Made by a program: the position numbers and the translations under genes
Part shown: positions 1 to 9,400 of the stretch, piece by piece
How positions within the stretch are numbered: the first letter of the stretch is position 1
Layout of the letters: each line of letters starts with the position of its first letter
The notes under the pieces: generated by a model
Seen by the model: the letters and a program-made list of their open reading frames with translations, nothing else
Database searches by the model: none
Told to the model about the DNA's origin: nothing
Origin: Vescimonas fastidiosa
GTDB lineage: Bacteria; Bacillota; Clostridia; Oscillospirales; Oscillospiraceae
DNA: 64,000 bases
Assembly (NCBI RefSeq): GCF_018326305.1
Contig: NZ_AP023415.1
Location: 1,240,001-1,304,000 of the forward strand
Direction: 5' to 3'

Positions 1-932
1 AGAGCCCCAACGGCACCATCCGCTCCATTCTGGACGGCACGGTGTTTCGCGCCCCCATTCTCATCGACTCCATTCACCCTGTGGTGAAGAACTGGAAAAA
101 GCCCATCACCATCGCCCGGCACGCCTACGGAGATGTGTATAAGAGCGTGGATCTATACACCACCGAGCCCGGCGAATGCCTCCTCACCTTCCGGGGCCGG
201 AGCGGCGCAGAGCAGACCGTTTCTGTCCAAAAGGTAGACGGCCCCGCCGTCTGGCAGGGCCAGCACAACAAGGAGTCGAGCATCCGTTCCTTTGCCCGCT
301 CCTGCTTCCAGTATGCCATCGACACCCGGCAGGACCTGTGGTTTTCCACCAAGGACACCATCGCCAAGGTCTATGACGGCGAGTTCAAGCGGGTGTTTGA
401 GGAGGAATTCGAAAACTACAAGGCGGCGTTTGAAAAGCTGGGCATCACCTATTTTTACACCCTTATCGACGACGCCGTAGCCCGGGTCATCCGCTCGGAG
501 GGCGGGTTCATTTGGGCCTGCAAAAACTACGACGGCGATGTGATGAGCGACATGGTCTCCACCGCCTTTGGAAGCCTCGCTATGATGACCTCCGTGCTGG
601 TGGCCCCGGACGGCACCACCGAATATGAGGCCGCCCACGGCACCGTGACCAAGCATTATTACAAGCACCTGAAGGGGGAAAAGACCTCCACCAACCCCAT
701 GGCCACCATCTTTGCCTGGACCGGCGCCCTGCGCAAGCGCGGCCAGCTGGACGGGCTTACTGACCTGGAGAATTTCGCCGGGCAGCTGGAGGGAGCCTGC
801 TTTGACACCCTGAACCAGGGTACCATGACCAAGGATCTGGTGGGCCTGGTGGATGAGGGCGTGTCTGCCCGCGCCGTCACCAGCGAGGCGTTTATTGCCG
901 CCATCCGGGAGAATCTGGAAAAGCGCCTGTAA
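1..932 (+). CDS. icd: NADP-dependent isocitrate dehydrogenase, C-terminal part (5' truncated by window)
   Basis: The frame is open from base 3 and ends at 932, giving about 309 residues of a family that is usually about 400 long, so roughly the first 90 residues lie outside the window. It oxidatively decarboxylates isocitrate to 2-oxoglutarate in the cytosol. The visible start SPNGTIRSIL is the substrate-binding loop of the eukaryotic-like homodimeric NADP-IDH type. Further family marks are the AHGTVTKHY segment (NADP-binding region) and NPMATIFAWTGAL near residues 225-240 of the visible part. A strong terminator follows directly. The family call is secure; the upstream context cannot be seen. 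Confidence 0.93.
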   Translation, partial: SPNGTIRSILDGTVFRAPILIDSIHPVVKNWKKPITIARHAYGDVYKSVDLYTTEPGECLLTFRGRSGAEQTVSVQKVDGPAVWQGQHNKESSIRSFARSCFQYAIDTRQDLWFSTKDTIAKVYDGEFKRVFEEEFENYKAAFEKLGITYFYTLIDDAVARVIRSEGGFIWACKNYDGDVMSDMVSTAFGSLAMMTSVLVAPDGTTEYEAAHGTVTKHYYKHLKGEKTSTNPMATIFAWTGALRKRGQLDGLTDLENFAGQLEGACFDTLNQGTMTKDLVGLVDEGVSARAVTSEAFIAAIRENLEKRL

Positions 933-941
933 AACAGAAAG

Positions 942-979
942 GGCTTGCCATCTTTTACTTGAGAGATGGCAAGCCTTTT
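942..979 (+). terminator. Rho-independent terminator after icd
   Basis: A 12-bp perfect stem (942-953 with 964-975) with a 10-base loop is followed by TTTT. It sits 10 bases after the icd stop. Confidence 0.85.
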
Positions 980-1018
980 GACCCGGCCGGAAAAGCGCGC
1001 CTTTCCCGGCAGATTTAT

Positions 1019-1351
1019 TCACTTCACATTGGGTACCACGCCCAGAATGACCAGGGGCTCGGTGCCGGTGTTCACTACACTGTGGCTGTGGCCCGGAGGG
1101 CAGTAGTGGGTCATGCCGGGGCGGATGTCCACGGTCCGGCCGTCATCGGTGCAGACACCGGTGCCGGAGAGGAAGTGCATCACCTCATAGCTGCCCTCAT
1201 GGACATGCAGGCCGATGGTGCTGCCGGCGGGCAGAGTCAGAATCAGAATTTTCCCCTGCTCGTCCTCGAATTTGCGCACCAGCGCCTGTCCCTCACCGCC
1301 CTTAAAATGGGGCACGGCTACCTCCTGCATGGAAGAAAAATCCAAAAACAT
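1019..1351 (-). CDS. small single-domain cupin protein
   Basis: A protein of 110 residues that is almost entirely one cupin barrel. Cupin motif 1 reads HVHEGSYEVMHFLSG (candidate metal ligands two His and a Glu) and motif 2 reads PPGHSHSVVN with two more His, so a mononuclear metal site is likely. The substrate cannot be told from sequence. I chose the second ATG (1351) because AAGGAG lies 8 bases upstream of it; the ATG two codons earlier sits too close to the same site. It converges on icd and is divergent from the coiled-coil gene at 1451. Confidence 0.8.
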   Translation of the reverse strand: MFLDFSSMQEVAVPHFKGGEGQALVRKFEDEQGKILILTLPAGSTIGLHVHEGSYEVMHFLSGTGVCTDDGRTVDIRPGMTHYCPPGHSHSVVNTGTEPLVILGVVPNVK

Positions 1352-1450
1352 AGCCATTTCTCCTTTGCGTTATTTTGCTGCCGGCAATCCGGCGCATCCT
1401 TATAGCCGAGTATAGCAGAAGCCTGCGCTTTTTTCAAGAAAGGAGCCACG

Positions 1451-1873
1451 ATGAAAGACAAAAATACCGAGATCCGCGAGGCCATCGACGCCGGAAACCG
1501 CGCCTTGAAGGCCCTGGAGGAAGCCGCCCGGCATTTGCAGGCCGCCCGGGGCCTGGGCCTGTGGGATATGCTGGGCGGCGGCTTTCTCAGCAGCCTCCTC
1601 AAGCACTCCAAAATGGACGATGCCCAGCGGGCCATGGACCGGGCGGAGCAGGAGCTGCGGGCCTTTGGCCGGGAGCTGGCGGATGTGCAGATGTATGCGG
1701 ATATTCAGCTGCGCTTTGACAGCTTCACCCGTTTTTTTGACACCTTCTGCGACAATTTCTTTGTAGATTGGATGGTCCAGTCTCAGATCCTCCAGGCCCA
1801 GGACCGGGTGGAGGAGGCCAGGCAACGGGTCTGGGAAGCCGTGCAGCAGCTGCAATTTTTGCAGGGCGCGTGA
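1451..1873 (+). CDS. hypothetical helical protein
   Basis: 140 residues, not recognised. It is rich in Ala, Glu, Arg, Leu and Gln with heptad-like stretches at about residues 5-35, 55-80 and 110-138, so it is probably an all-helical cytosolic protein with coiled-coil potential. Aromatic-rich middle (SFTRFFDTFCDNFFVDW) suggests a buried helix or a dimer interface. No signal peptide or membrane helix. A good ribosome site (AAGGAG, 5 bases before the ATG) supports it as real. It stands alone and is followed by the duplicated terminator/repeat at 1960-2232. Confidence 0.65.
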   Translation: MKDKNTEIREAIDAGNRALKALEEAARHLQAARGLGLWDMLGGGFLSSLLKHSKMDDAQRAMDRAEQELRAFGRELADVQMYADIQLRFDSFTRFFDTFCDNFFVDWMVQSQILQAQDRVEEARQRVWEAVQQLQFLQGA

Positions 1874-1959
1874 GCTTGCCCCTATCCTGCACTTTACTAC
1901 CCGCAGGGAGGCTCCCGCCCCAGGAGCCGTCCGTCCCTGCAAATCCCCAACCACCGCCA

Positions 1960-1994
1960 AGCCCCCATTCCCCGGAAGCAGGGAATGGGGGCTT
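1960..1994 (+). terminator. terminator hairpin, copy A of a duplicated pair
   Basis: A 14-bp stem (GCCCCCATTCCC paired with its complement) with a short loop. The same 35-base hairpin recurs at 2198-2232 on the far side of the repeat element. Confidence 0.8.
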
Positions 1995-2197
1995 GAGACT
2001 GTCGAAAAACCCTCCGGGTTTTTCCGACAAAAGGCTTGCGGTCTGCTGCGCGCATAATTTGTCCGTCCGTGACGGACAAATTCCACACTGGCAGCCCGAG
2101 CTGTATTTTCTCTCACGCACATGTCGCGAGAGAAAATGATTTAATTTCTTTGCCGCCTGCGGGCGGCAAACTCTGCGAGGCTTTTTTGACACGCTGA
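1995..2197 (-). repeat. about 200-bp four-hairpin intergenic element, copy R1
   Basis: Read on the minus strand it starts TGTCAAAAAAGCCTCGCAGA and ends in TTTTTCGACAGTCT, so the ends are inverted repeats of each other. Inside are four hairpins: a GCCGCC stem, a TTTTCTCTCGCG stem, a TTTGTCCGTC stem, and an AAAACCC stem. They are separated by linkers shared with the copies at 5053, 13464, 25163 and 55029. The linker between hairpins 2 and 3 has drifted compared with the others. The element lies exactly between two copies of one terminator. Confidence 0.9.
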
Positions 2198-2232
2198 AGC
2201 CCCCATTCCCCGGAAGCAGGGAATGGGGGCTT
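2198..2232 (+). terminator. terminator hairpin, copy B of a duplicated pair
   Basis: Same sequence as 1960-1994, here followed by TTATTT. It may serve the gene ending at 1873; copy A cannot have a good T-run because the repeat follows it. Confidence 0.8.
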
Positions 2233-2308
2233 ATTTCGGTGGTAAGGGTCACCCTTCTTTACCGTTATCGCAAATTCTGCCGTTTTATCGGGCAGTATAT
2301 TGCTTTTC

Positions 2309-3166
2309 TCAAATCAAATCCGCCACGGCCTCATAAAAGCCCTGCAGCCGTGCCGGGTCGGCGCCGCCGGTCTGCCCCAGGGAAACCGCCTTGTTGGTGC
2401 CGTGGTAGTCGCTGCCTGCCGTCACCAGCAGGCGGCAGCGCTCTGCCAGGGCCAGCATAGTCTCCCGCTGCCGAGGCGTAAAGGCGGAATAATAGCACTC
2501 CAGGCCCCGAAGCCCCGCCGCCTTCAGCCGCACCACCCGGCCTGCGATTTCCTCCTCTGATAGTTTTTTCGACCCATCCGCCAAAATGCCGTGGGCCAGC
2601 ACAGGAATCCCGTTCGCTTGGATAATAGCGTCTATAGCCTCCTCCGGCGACAAGGTCGGCTCTGTGTCCGGGCAGCCGGAAAAGGCCTCGAATCCCTCCA
2701 TTTTTGTTTTGACATAGCCTTTTTTCAGCATCATGTCCACAAAATGGGGCTTACCGGGGTTTTTCAGGGCCAGCAGCTGCGAGCGCTCCTCCTCCGTAAA
2801 GGTGAAGCCGAAGCGACGGGCTAAATAGCCAAAGCGGTTTTGCATCTTCAAAATACGGGTGTGGTGGGCAAAGTCCGCCGCTGCCCGGATGGAGGGCTTT
2901 TCCGCATCAAAGCCGTAGCCCAGCACATGGTACTTTCCCTCTCCGTCCTGACAGGAGAACTCGATGCCCTCTACAAAGGTCGCATCCCCGGGTTCCAGCA
3001 GGGCCCGCACGGCGGCGCAGCCCTGGGCGGTATCGTGGTCTGTCAGGGCGAAAATGTCCAGCCCGGCCGCCCGAACTCTCTGCAAAAGAGCCCGGGGCGT
3101 ATCTGTACCGTCGGAATACACGCTATGCATATGCAGGTCCGGGCTGTGAAAGGCTGCCTGCTTCAT
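2309..3166 (-). CDS. PHP-domain phosphoesterase
   Basis: 285 residues of the PHP family related to YciV/RNase AM-type enzymes (nucleoside 3',5'-bisphosphate or RNA 5' end phosphatases). Metal-site motifs are DLHMHSVYSDGT at the N terminus, LTDHDT at about residue 40, EGIEFS near 67, VLAHG in the middle and GSDYHG near the end. These match the HxH, D/E and DxH ligands of the trinuclear site. The ATG at 3166 overlaps the stop of the upstream membrane protein gene (ATGA), so the two are translationally coupled. The substrate is inferred from the family only. Confidence 0.88.
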   Translation of the reverse strand: MKQAAFHSPDLHMHSVYSDGTDTPRALLQRVRAAGLDIFALTDHDTAQGCAAVRALLEPGDATFVEGIEFSCQDGEGKYHVLGYGFDAEKPSIRAAADFAHHTRILKMQNRFGYLARRFGFTFTEEERSQLLALKNPGKPHFVDMMLKKGYVKTKMEGFEAFSGCPDTEPTLSPEEAIDAIIQANGIPVLAHGILADGSKKLSEEEIAGRVVRLKAAGLRGLECYYSAFTPRQRETMLALAERCRLLVTAGSDYHGTNKAVSLGQTGGADPARLQGFYEAVADLI

Positions 3167-3888
3167 CGGGCCGCCTCCCGCTCCTTTTTCCCGCGCCGCT
3201 CCCGGACCAGAAACGGCAGGTGAAACACCGTCACTATAGCCGCACCCAGGGCAATCAGCCGCAGGAAATAGGCATACCAGCCGCTCTCCAGATTCAAATA
3301 CGGCAGTCCCTCCAGGGGTGGCCGCACCAGGTACATAAAGTTCGTCCCGTAGACCGACAGCGCCCCGTTCACATAGATCATTCCGAAAGCCAGCCCCGTC
3401 AGAATCGTCAAATTCCGCACCAGCGCCCGCCGCCCCAGCTTGGCCCGGCCCGAAAGCAGCAAATACAGGCTGAACCACAGAAGTCCCCCATGGTATACAA
3501 AGCACTGGTAGGCGCCGATACGGGTAAAATCGGTACCGTTGGTGGGGATCATAATGGCGCAAAAGCTGCCCAGAGTCCCCATGACGGCCACGAAATCTAT
3601 CACCGCCTGCTTGCCCCGGCCCTCCCGGCCAAAGGTGATATACAAAACGGCAAAGATCATCATGCTGCACAGATGAAAGGGCAGGGACTGGGGCGCCAGG
3701 GTCATGCCCCCGTAGGGGCTGGCCTGCATATCGCTCATGATCTTGCTGACCTCACTGCAGACGCAGATGACCGTCATAACGCCTCCGGCCCGGCGGAGCG
3801 TCCAGCTATTCCGGCGGCTCAGCACCGTCATGGCGGCGATAAACGCCGCGCACAGACCTATCCAAATCAGGTGTTCTCCTGTAAACAT
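3163..3888 (-). CDS. TIGR02206/YwaF-type integral membrane protein
   Basis: 241 residues with about six to seven hydrophobic segments. Charged and polar residues inside them (SEVSKIM, PFHLCSM, CFVYHGGLLW) are typical of the YwaF/TMEM164-like family of unknown function. The start at 3888 is preceded by GGAGGAAAGG; a longer in-frame extension upstream has a poor, Arg-rich sequence and no ribosome site. The gene is coupled to the PHP gene by a 4-base overlap. No function is known for the family that I can rely on. Confidence 0.8.
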   Translation of the reverse strand: MFTGEHLIWIGLCAAFIAAMTVLSRRNSWTLRRAGGVMTVICVCSEVSKIMSDMQASPYGGMTLAPQSLPFHLCSMMIFAVLYITFGREGRGKQAVIDFVAVMGTLGSFCAIMIPTNGTDFTRIGAYQCFVYHGGLLWFSLYLLLSGRAKLGRRALVRNLTILTGLAFGMIYVNGALSVYGTNFMYLVRPPLEGLPYLNLESGWYAYFLRLIALGAAIVTVFHLPFLVRERRGKKEREAAR

Positions 3889-3992
3889 AGTCCTTTCCTC
3901 CCCTGCGGTGCCCCGGCCCTCGCGCCGACTTTCCGTGGTGCGGGACACCCTTCCTTATCGTAATTCCTGCCACCTTATCGGCAGTCTCATTC

Positions 3993-5030
3993 TCATGCAC
4001 CGGCTATACCCTCGGCAAAGGCCGACGCCCGCTGGGCGATCCCCGGCAGACGCACCAGGCTCCCCCGCTCATTGGCCGTTTCCAGCAGGCAAAAGTAGGG
4101 CGGCAGGAAAAAGGATTTGTTCATATTCAGGGCCGAAATCAGCTGCCGGGCCAGCAGGTCGCCGCCGGAGTAGCCGGAGACCACCAGGCCAAACAGGCGC
4201 TTTTCGTAAAACCGCTGCTGGCGGAACAGGGCCGTCAGACGGTTGACGCAGGCGGTGAGGTTGGCAGAGAGGGCATCGTTATAGTTGGCGCAGAGCATCA
4301 CCAGCGCATCACACCGGCGCACCGCCGGGTACACCTCCTCCACCATGGGTCCGCTGCCGTAAAAGCAGCTTCCCTGCTCGCCGAAGTGGAGACAGGCGGT
4401 GTAGCTGCACCCGTTGCAGTCGGGCACGGTGCCGTTGCGCAGGCCGATCTCCTCCACCGCTATCTCCGATGGCAGATTCGTGCGCACCAGCTCCCAAAAG
4501 GCCAGGGTATTGGAGGTGCTGCGCTGAGAGGCGTGGAGGGCCAGGACGCGGCGGATGGGTCCGGGCTTTTCCCAGGTCAGCAGCCGGTCTATCAGCTCCG
4601 CCACCGCGGCCCGAAAGGCCGTTTTCTCGTCTACGCCGCCGATCTGCGCCTGGACCCGGAAATTGCGCATAGACCCGGTGGCCTCCACCAGAGGGCGGCC
4701 CAAAAAGGCGCACCCGGCCTGGTTGGCGGCAAATACCATGTCCCGGGCCACATCCTTGGTGTAAAGCTCTCCTACCCCGGTGACCACCACCCCCCCTATG
4801 CAGCCGGAAAGCAGGTCCGCATTCCGCCGCAAGCGGGAGAGCATACGGTAGTAGGCCTCGTTGCACCCGCCCCGGTCCAGTGCCACGGCAAACAGGAGCC
4901 GGCGGCCTCTCAGGGTGTCCAAATCCTTTTCCGGGTCGGCAAAAACGCTCCCCGCAGGAAGCAGGGGTGCAAGCATCTCCTGCAGAGCGGGGCTGCATTC
5001 ATTTTTCGGCAAAAGAACGGTCAGCGGCAT
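3993..5030 (-). CDS. NADPH-dependent FMN reductase/flavodoxin-like protein with N-terminal extension
   Basis: 345 residues. The C-terminal half (about 165-345) has the flavodoxin-like fold of NADPH-dependent FMN reductases: RVLALHASQRSTSNT is the FMN phosphate-binding loop, followed by a cysteine-containing segment DCNGCSYTACL and the LVMLCANYNDALSANL strand-loop. The first 160 residues form a second, flavodoxin-like domain of their own (LLFAVALDRGG, GVVVTGVGELYTKD). The start at 5030 is chosen because GAAGGGG lies 5 bases upstream; longer starts run into the repeat at 5053. Probably a cytosolic flavin enzyme; partner unknown. Confidence 0.75.
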   Translation of the reverse strand: MPLTVLLPKNECSPALQEMLAPLLPAGSVFADPEKDLDTLRGRRLLFAVALDRGGCNEAYYRMLSRLRRNADLLSGCIGGVVVTGVGELYTKDVARDMVFAANQAGCAFLGRPLVEATGSMRNFRVQAQIGGVDEKTAFRAAVAELIDRLLTWEKPGPIRRVLALHASQRSTSNTLAFWELVRTNLPSEIAVEEIGLRNGTVPDCNGCSYTACLHFGEQGSCFYGSGPMVEEVYPAVRRCDALVMLCANYNDALSANLTACVNRLTALFRQQRFYEKRLFGLVVSGYSGGDLLARQLISALNMNKSFFLPPYFCLLETANERGSLVRLPGIAQRASAFAEGIAGA

Positions 5031-5052
5031 TTTTACCCCTTCTTTCATACTT

Positions 5053-5244
5053 CGTATCAAAAAAGCCTCGCAGAGTTCGCGTCCGCAGACGCGAAAAATT
5101 GGGATCATTTTTCACCGCGACATGCGCGTGGGGAAAAATTCCTCTCAGGCTGCCAGTGTGGAATTTTGAGCTAATGGCTCAAAATTATGCGCGCAGCAGA
5201 CTGTAAGCCTTTTGGCAGAAAATTCCACGGGAATTTTCTCCAGT
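5053..5244 (+). repeat. about 190-bp four-hairpin intergenic element, copy R2 (stem variant)
   Basis: It shares the linkers GCCTCGCAGAG, CTCTCAGGCTGCCAGTG and GCGCGCAGCAGACTG with the other copies, but its stems differ in sequence while still pairing: hairpin 1 reads TTCGCGTCCGCAGACGCGAA, hairpin 3 TTTTGAGC/GCTCAAAA, hairpin 4 AAAATTCC/GGAATTTT. It fills the whole spacer between the reductase gene and the stop codon of the LDH-like gene (5245). No duplicated terminator is visible here. Confidence 0.88.
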
Positions 5245-6471
5245 TTATAGAATTGCCTTGAGTTTTTCTTCCGTCTCTTTCAGGCGCGAAATGAGCGCCC
5301 CGGGCAAAGGCAGGCGCTCGAATTCCACCCCTCGGTCCGTCAGGCGGTTGCGCCCGCCCATGAACACGCCGCCCAAAAAAGCCGACGAGTAGTGCCACTG
5401 TCCCCGCAGGCAGGAAAGCAGGCTCAGGGCTCCGGAGGAAAAGGCCGGAGCCACATAGGGCTTAAATCCCATCCGGCGCATCTCCAGGTTGGCGTGGGCC
5501 ACCTTCTCCGTCAGCTCCCGGGAGAGGGCGTCATCGTAGTCGGAAATCGAATTGGCCAGCACCAAGTCCTCCCCATGGGGGCCGAAGCTGCGGCCATCGG
5601 TGAGAAAATCGGTAAACCGCGGGTCTTTTTTGGCGTAGTAGACCGCCCGAGCGTTCATGACCCCCAGGCCGAAGCCCCGGACCTGGTGGGGAAACAGCCC
5701 CAGGCCGTCCAGATTTCCCTCTTCATCCCGGTTGCTCTCCAGCAAGGCCGCCCGGCACAAGGGGTCCACCGGATCGCTGACCACGCAGAAAAGCCCCTTG
5801 TACCGGGCCTGCCGTGCCTTTTTCGCATACAGGGCCACCAGCTCCCGGTTGAGCTGATACTGGGCCATACGCACATCTCCGTCCTTCACCGCCGTATCCG
5901 GCACGAATCGGGACGCGCAGAACAGGAATACATCCCCCCGGAACAGCTCCTCCGGGCCGATGATCTCCACCGGAGGCAGAGTATCGTAAGGGCCGGGGAG
6001 GTTAATCTGATTCAGCTCAAATTCCCACCGCTGGGGAACATTTTCCCGCAGGTCGCAGATGCCGATGGAGGAGATCACATCGCCCCCCAGCAGCCGCAGC
6101 CCCATAAGCAGCGTCGCCCCTACATCCCCCAGGCCCAGGAGGTTCACCCGCACCTTTTTCTTTCGCGGCAGCGGGGAGAGCAGCTCCTGCCACCGGGGAT
6201 GCAGTCGGTTCACCGCCCGGACTCTGCCCTCTCGGACAGCGTCTCTCAGCTCCGGCGGAAGGTCCGGTCCGGCGGCGGCGCACAGGGTCTGCACCCCCTC
6301 CTCCGCCGTCAGCAAGGCCGCGTCCGTCACAGGGAAGGTCTCCCGGCCTGTGAGCATTTCTCTTGCAAACAGGAACAGGATCTCTCCCGACCGGGGCAGA
6401 GCCGTTATTTCCTCATAGGACAGGGCCTCCCAGGCGCAGAGGCTATGGGCCCCCAGGCGATAATACTTCAT
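5245..6471 (-). CDS. lactate/malate dehydrogenase-like NAD(P)-binding protein
   Basis: 408 residues, against about 315 for a normal LDH or MDH. The first 100 residues are an extra domain. From about 107 comes a Rossmann fold (VNLLGLGDVGATLL), then ASRFVPDTAVKDGDVR, which corresponds to the mobile active-site loop, VVSDPVDPL, which corresponds to the NPVD motif, and LFPHQVRGFGLGVMNARAVYY. The usual catalytic GxHG signature is not clear, so the reaction is uncertain. Its ATG overlaps the stop of the giant protein upstream (ATGA at 6468-6471), so the two are probably made together and may act together. Confidence 0.7.
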   Translation of the reverse strand: MKYYRLGAHSLCAWEALSYEEITALPRSGEILFLFAREMLTGRETFPVTDAALLTAEEGVQTLCAAAGPDLPPELRDAVREGRVRAVNRLHPRWQELLSPLPRKKKVRVNLLGLGDVGATLLMGLRLLGGDVISSIGICDLRENVPQRWEFELNQINLPGPYDTLPPVEIIGPEELFRGDVFLFCASRFVPDTAVKDGDVRMAQYQLNRELVALYAKKARQARYKGLFCVVSDPVDPLCRAALLESNRDEEGNLDGLGLFPHQVRGFGLGVMNARAVYYAKKDPRFTDFLTDGRSFGPHGEDLVLANSISDYDDALSRELTEKVAHANLEMRRMGFKPYVAPAFSSGALSLLSCLRGQWHYSSAFLGGVFMGGRNRLTDRGVEFERLPLPGALISRLKETEEKLKAIL

Positions 6472-9400
6472 ACCGTTGTCTCCTTCCGTCCAAAGCGCAT
6501 CCGCTTTAATAGCTCAATGTCGTCATCCAGATAGGTGGAGGCGCCCCGGCTCAGGTCATAGGCCATGCTGCCGCCCTTATCCGGGCACAGGGGCAGGATC
6601 ACCGCCTCGCTGAGACGGCTGAGGGTCAGGTTTCGTGCAAAGGCCCGGCGGTACTCCGTCTCCAGAGCCAGGAGGATATTCCGGGCGTTCTCCACGCAGC
6701 ACAGGCTCAGGGCCCAGGCGGTTTCCGGGTCCAGGGGAGAAAACTCCGGGGACGCATAGGGCAGCACCCGGTTTACCGATGGCTGCAGTCCCCCCTCGGG
6801 CCGCTGGCTGCGGCGGATGGTGTCGCCGCCGATAAAGGGATACAGGGTGGACTCCACAAAGCGCATTCGCAGATTGGGCAGATAGTAGACCCCCTCCGCG
6901 TCATAGCCCAGGCTCTCCATCAGATCCCGGCCCGTGCCGGTGAGGTAGCCCACCAGGACCTTTTTTACCTCCGTCCCGGTCCTGCGCAGCAGCGGGTCAA
7001 GCCGCCGGATGCGCTTGCCGTCGTGAAGCACATCGTCCACCAAAATAGCGGGCCGGTCAAAGGCGCGGATGGTACGCACCTGATCCTCCAGGGGGGAATA
7101 ATCGGGGTAGGCTTCAATGGAATAGGAGGACAGATCCGGCTCGTACACCTTATCCGTGCGCAGGGTCTTGGTGACGGTGTTGGGCACGATAACCCCGCGC
7201 AGGAGCTTGCCGTAGGGCACGCAGATGTCAGGCCCCAGCTTGCGGGGAACGGTCTGCACCTCCGGCACACCGTTGCACTCCGTAATGCGCTGCAGCAGCC
7301 TGTGGTAAATAACCCCGGCGGACAGACTCAAAACCAGGCTTCCCGGCTGCAAATGGGTGAGCATTTCCTGCAGCCGCCTATGGGCCGCCGCCACCGCCGC
7401 CACCACGGACGGAGCCGTGGACAGGGGAGGCTTGATGGTGGTATCTACATTGTTGCTGAGGATGATGGGCTGACGCATATCCACCGCCAGCGCGCTGCGG
7501 GATACCCCCTCCGGGACAGGCAAAAAGCCCTGCAAATGCAGCTCCTGGCGTATCCAGGCGTCGGCAAAGCCCTCCAGGGGCTCATAGATTGCGTAGGTAT
7601 ACTCCCGCCCCAGGGCCAAGGTCAGCACCTCTGTTAGCAGAAGCTGGCCCAGCTCCTCCTGCTGGGGGGAGGAGGGCACGAACAGGCCGCTGAGCAGTAG
7701 CGTCCGCCCTCCGGCGTTCTGCCGCACAAAGGCCGCCAGCTCCGCGCTGCCCAGCCGGGAGAACAGGTGCTGAGAGTCCATACAGCAGTAGGTCGCCGCC
7801 CCCAGCACGGTCTTTTCCTTTCCGTGGCACAGCAGCAGCACATCGTCTCCGGTGTGCCCCAAGGCCCGCAGCAGGCCCTGGGCCCCGGCGGGGGCGCTCC
7901 GGTGCAGCAGCGCCTCCAGCTGCCCGTCCTCCGGGCCGCAGGGAATAAACTCCAGATCCTCTGTGCGCAGAACGGGCTTATCCTGGGGCTCCCGCAGATA
8001 CAGGCTGTGGCGATAGATGAATTCCTGGGCCACCGGGTCGATCAGATGGGAGATGTCCCGGTTGGCGTCCACCGCCTCCCGGATGCGGGTGGAGCTGATC
8101 TCCTCCAGCTCCTCCGGCAGCGTCAGCTCCAGCACATGGCCGCTTATGCACCCATAATCCGCCGCCACAGCCCCCGCCCGACGGAAGATCACATGGTCAA
8201 AGCCGTGGATGGAGTCCGCCTGCGCGGGCTTTTGATAAGAGGAGGCATGGGCCACCACATCGCTGCCCACTACAATAGATACCTCCCGCCCCGGGAAGGC
8301 CTCCCGCAGACGGCGCAGGTTCTCGGGGTTGGCGATATTCACCGGAAAGTCCTCCGGGAAAATATGCACATAGAATTCATCCGCCACCGACATGGCGGCA
8401 ATCTCCCGCCGGATGCGGTAGGGCTGGGTGCGCTTAGACCAGGAGAATTCGTCAATGGCCAGCAGCACCTCAAACCCCTCGTCCCGGATGGCCCGGACAA
8501 TGCCCTTGTGAGACAGGGTAAAGGGATCGAAGGTCCCCGGGAAGAAGGCCAAGGGCCGGGAAGGCTCAAAGGGTACCTCCCCGCACAGCAGCTCCTGCTC
8601 CACCAGGAAGCGGTAGAGCTTGCCCAGCATGGCCGCCCGGTAGTAGAAGGTCAGTCCGTTTTCGTCCGCCGCCTGACACAGGGCCAGAATACGCCGCACG
8701 GTGAGCTGCAGGGCCCGGCATTTTTCCTTCCGTCCCAGTCCCGTGGAGCCGAACACCCGCCGTCCCAGCAGATACATGGCCTCCTGGCGGGTGCCGGTGT
8801 CGATGCCCGCAGTGCCCTTCATCAGCATTCCCAGCAGCCGCCGGGCCCGGCCCCGGTACACGCTCTCGCTCTCCGGGAAACGATCCCGGTAGGCGGTATA
8901 GTCCTCTAAAAGCACGGCGGCGGTGTCCAAGGCCGAGGCCACGATGTGCCCCTCTGAGGATGAGAGCGTCCCCTCCAGGCTCCGAAGCAGCTCGTCCAGC
9001 TGCTCCGGCGGCAGCCACAGGGCAAAGCGTCCCAGGTAGTCGGGGATATATTTCGTAAACTCCTGCTGTCCCAGCTCCAGCCCCCGGCAAAGCTCCACGG
9101 CGATCTCGTTGCGCTGGTCCACGCTCAGAAGCGGCGCCAGCTCCAGCAGGGCCAGGCCGGCGCTGTGGCGCACCGTCACCCGGTCGCTCACCTTAATAAG
9201 ATTCGAATAATGCGCCGCAATGTGCAGCATCTGCGCCCCGCCTGCGTGGGCGTGCTCCGTTAAAAGCAGGATGTTCACCCGCTTCACGATCCACGGCGTG
9301 GCGGTTTTCAGGTTGTCCAGGAAAATTTCCGATATCGTCTCGTCGGGCAGGCGCAGGGCCCGTCCCTCCAGCAGTCGGCTCCGCAGCAGCGTCAGGGAGG

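Noticed and set aside
1897..2122. Recurring short protein frames inside the four-hairpin elements (with KPRRVCRPQAAK-like sequence)
   Set aside because: They recur because the DNA repeats. Frames are broken differently in each copy, starts and ribosome sites are missing, and the conserved features are palindromes, not codons.
2309..3670. 453-residue version of the PHP protein
   Set aside because: The first 168 residues lie out of frame over the membrane protein gene and look random. The ATG at 3166 gives a normal PHP length and a coupled start.
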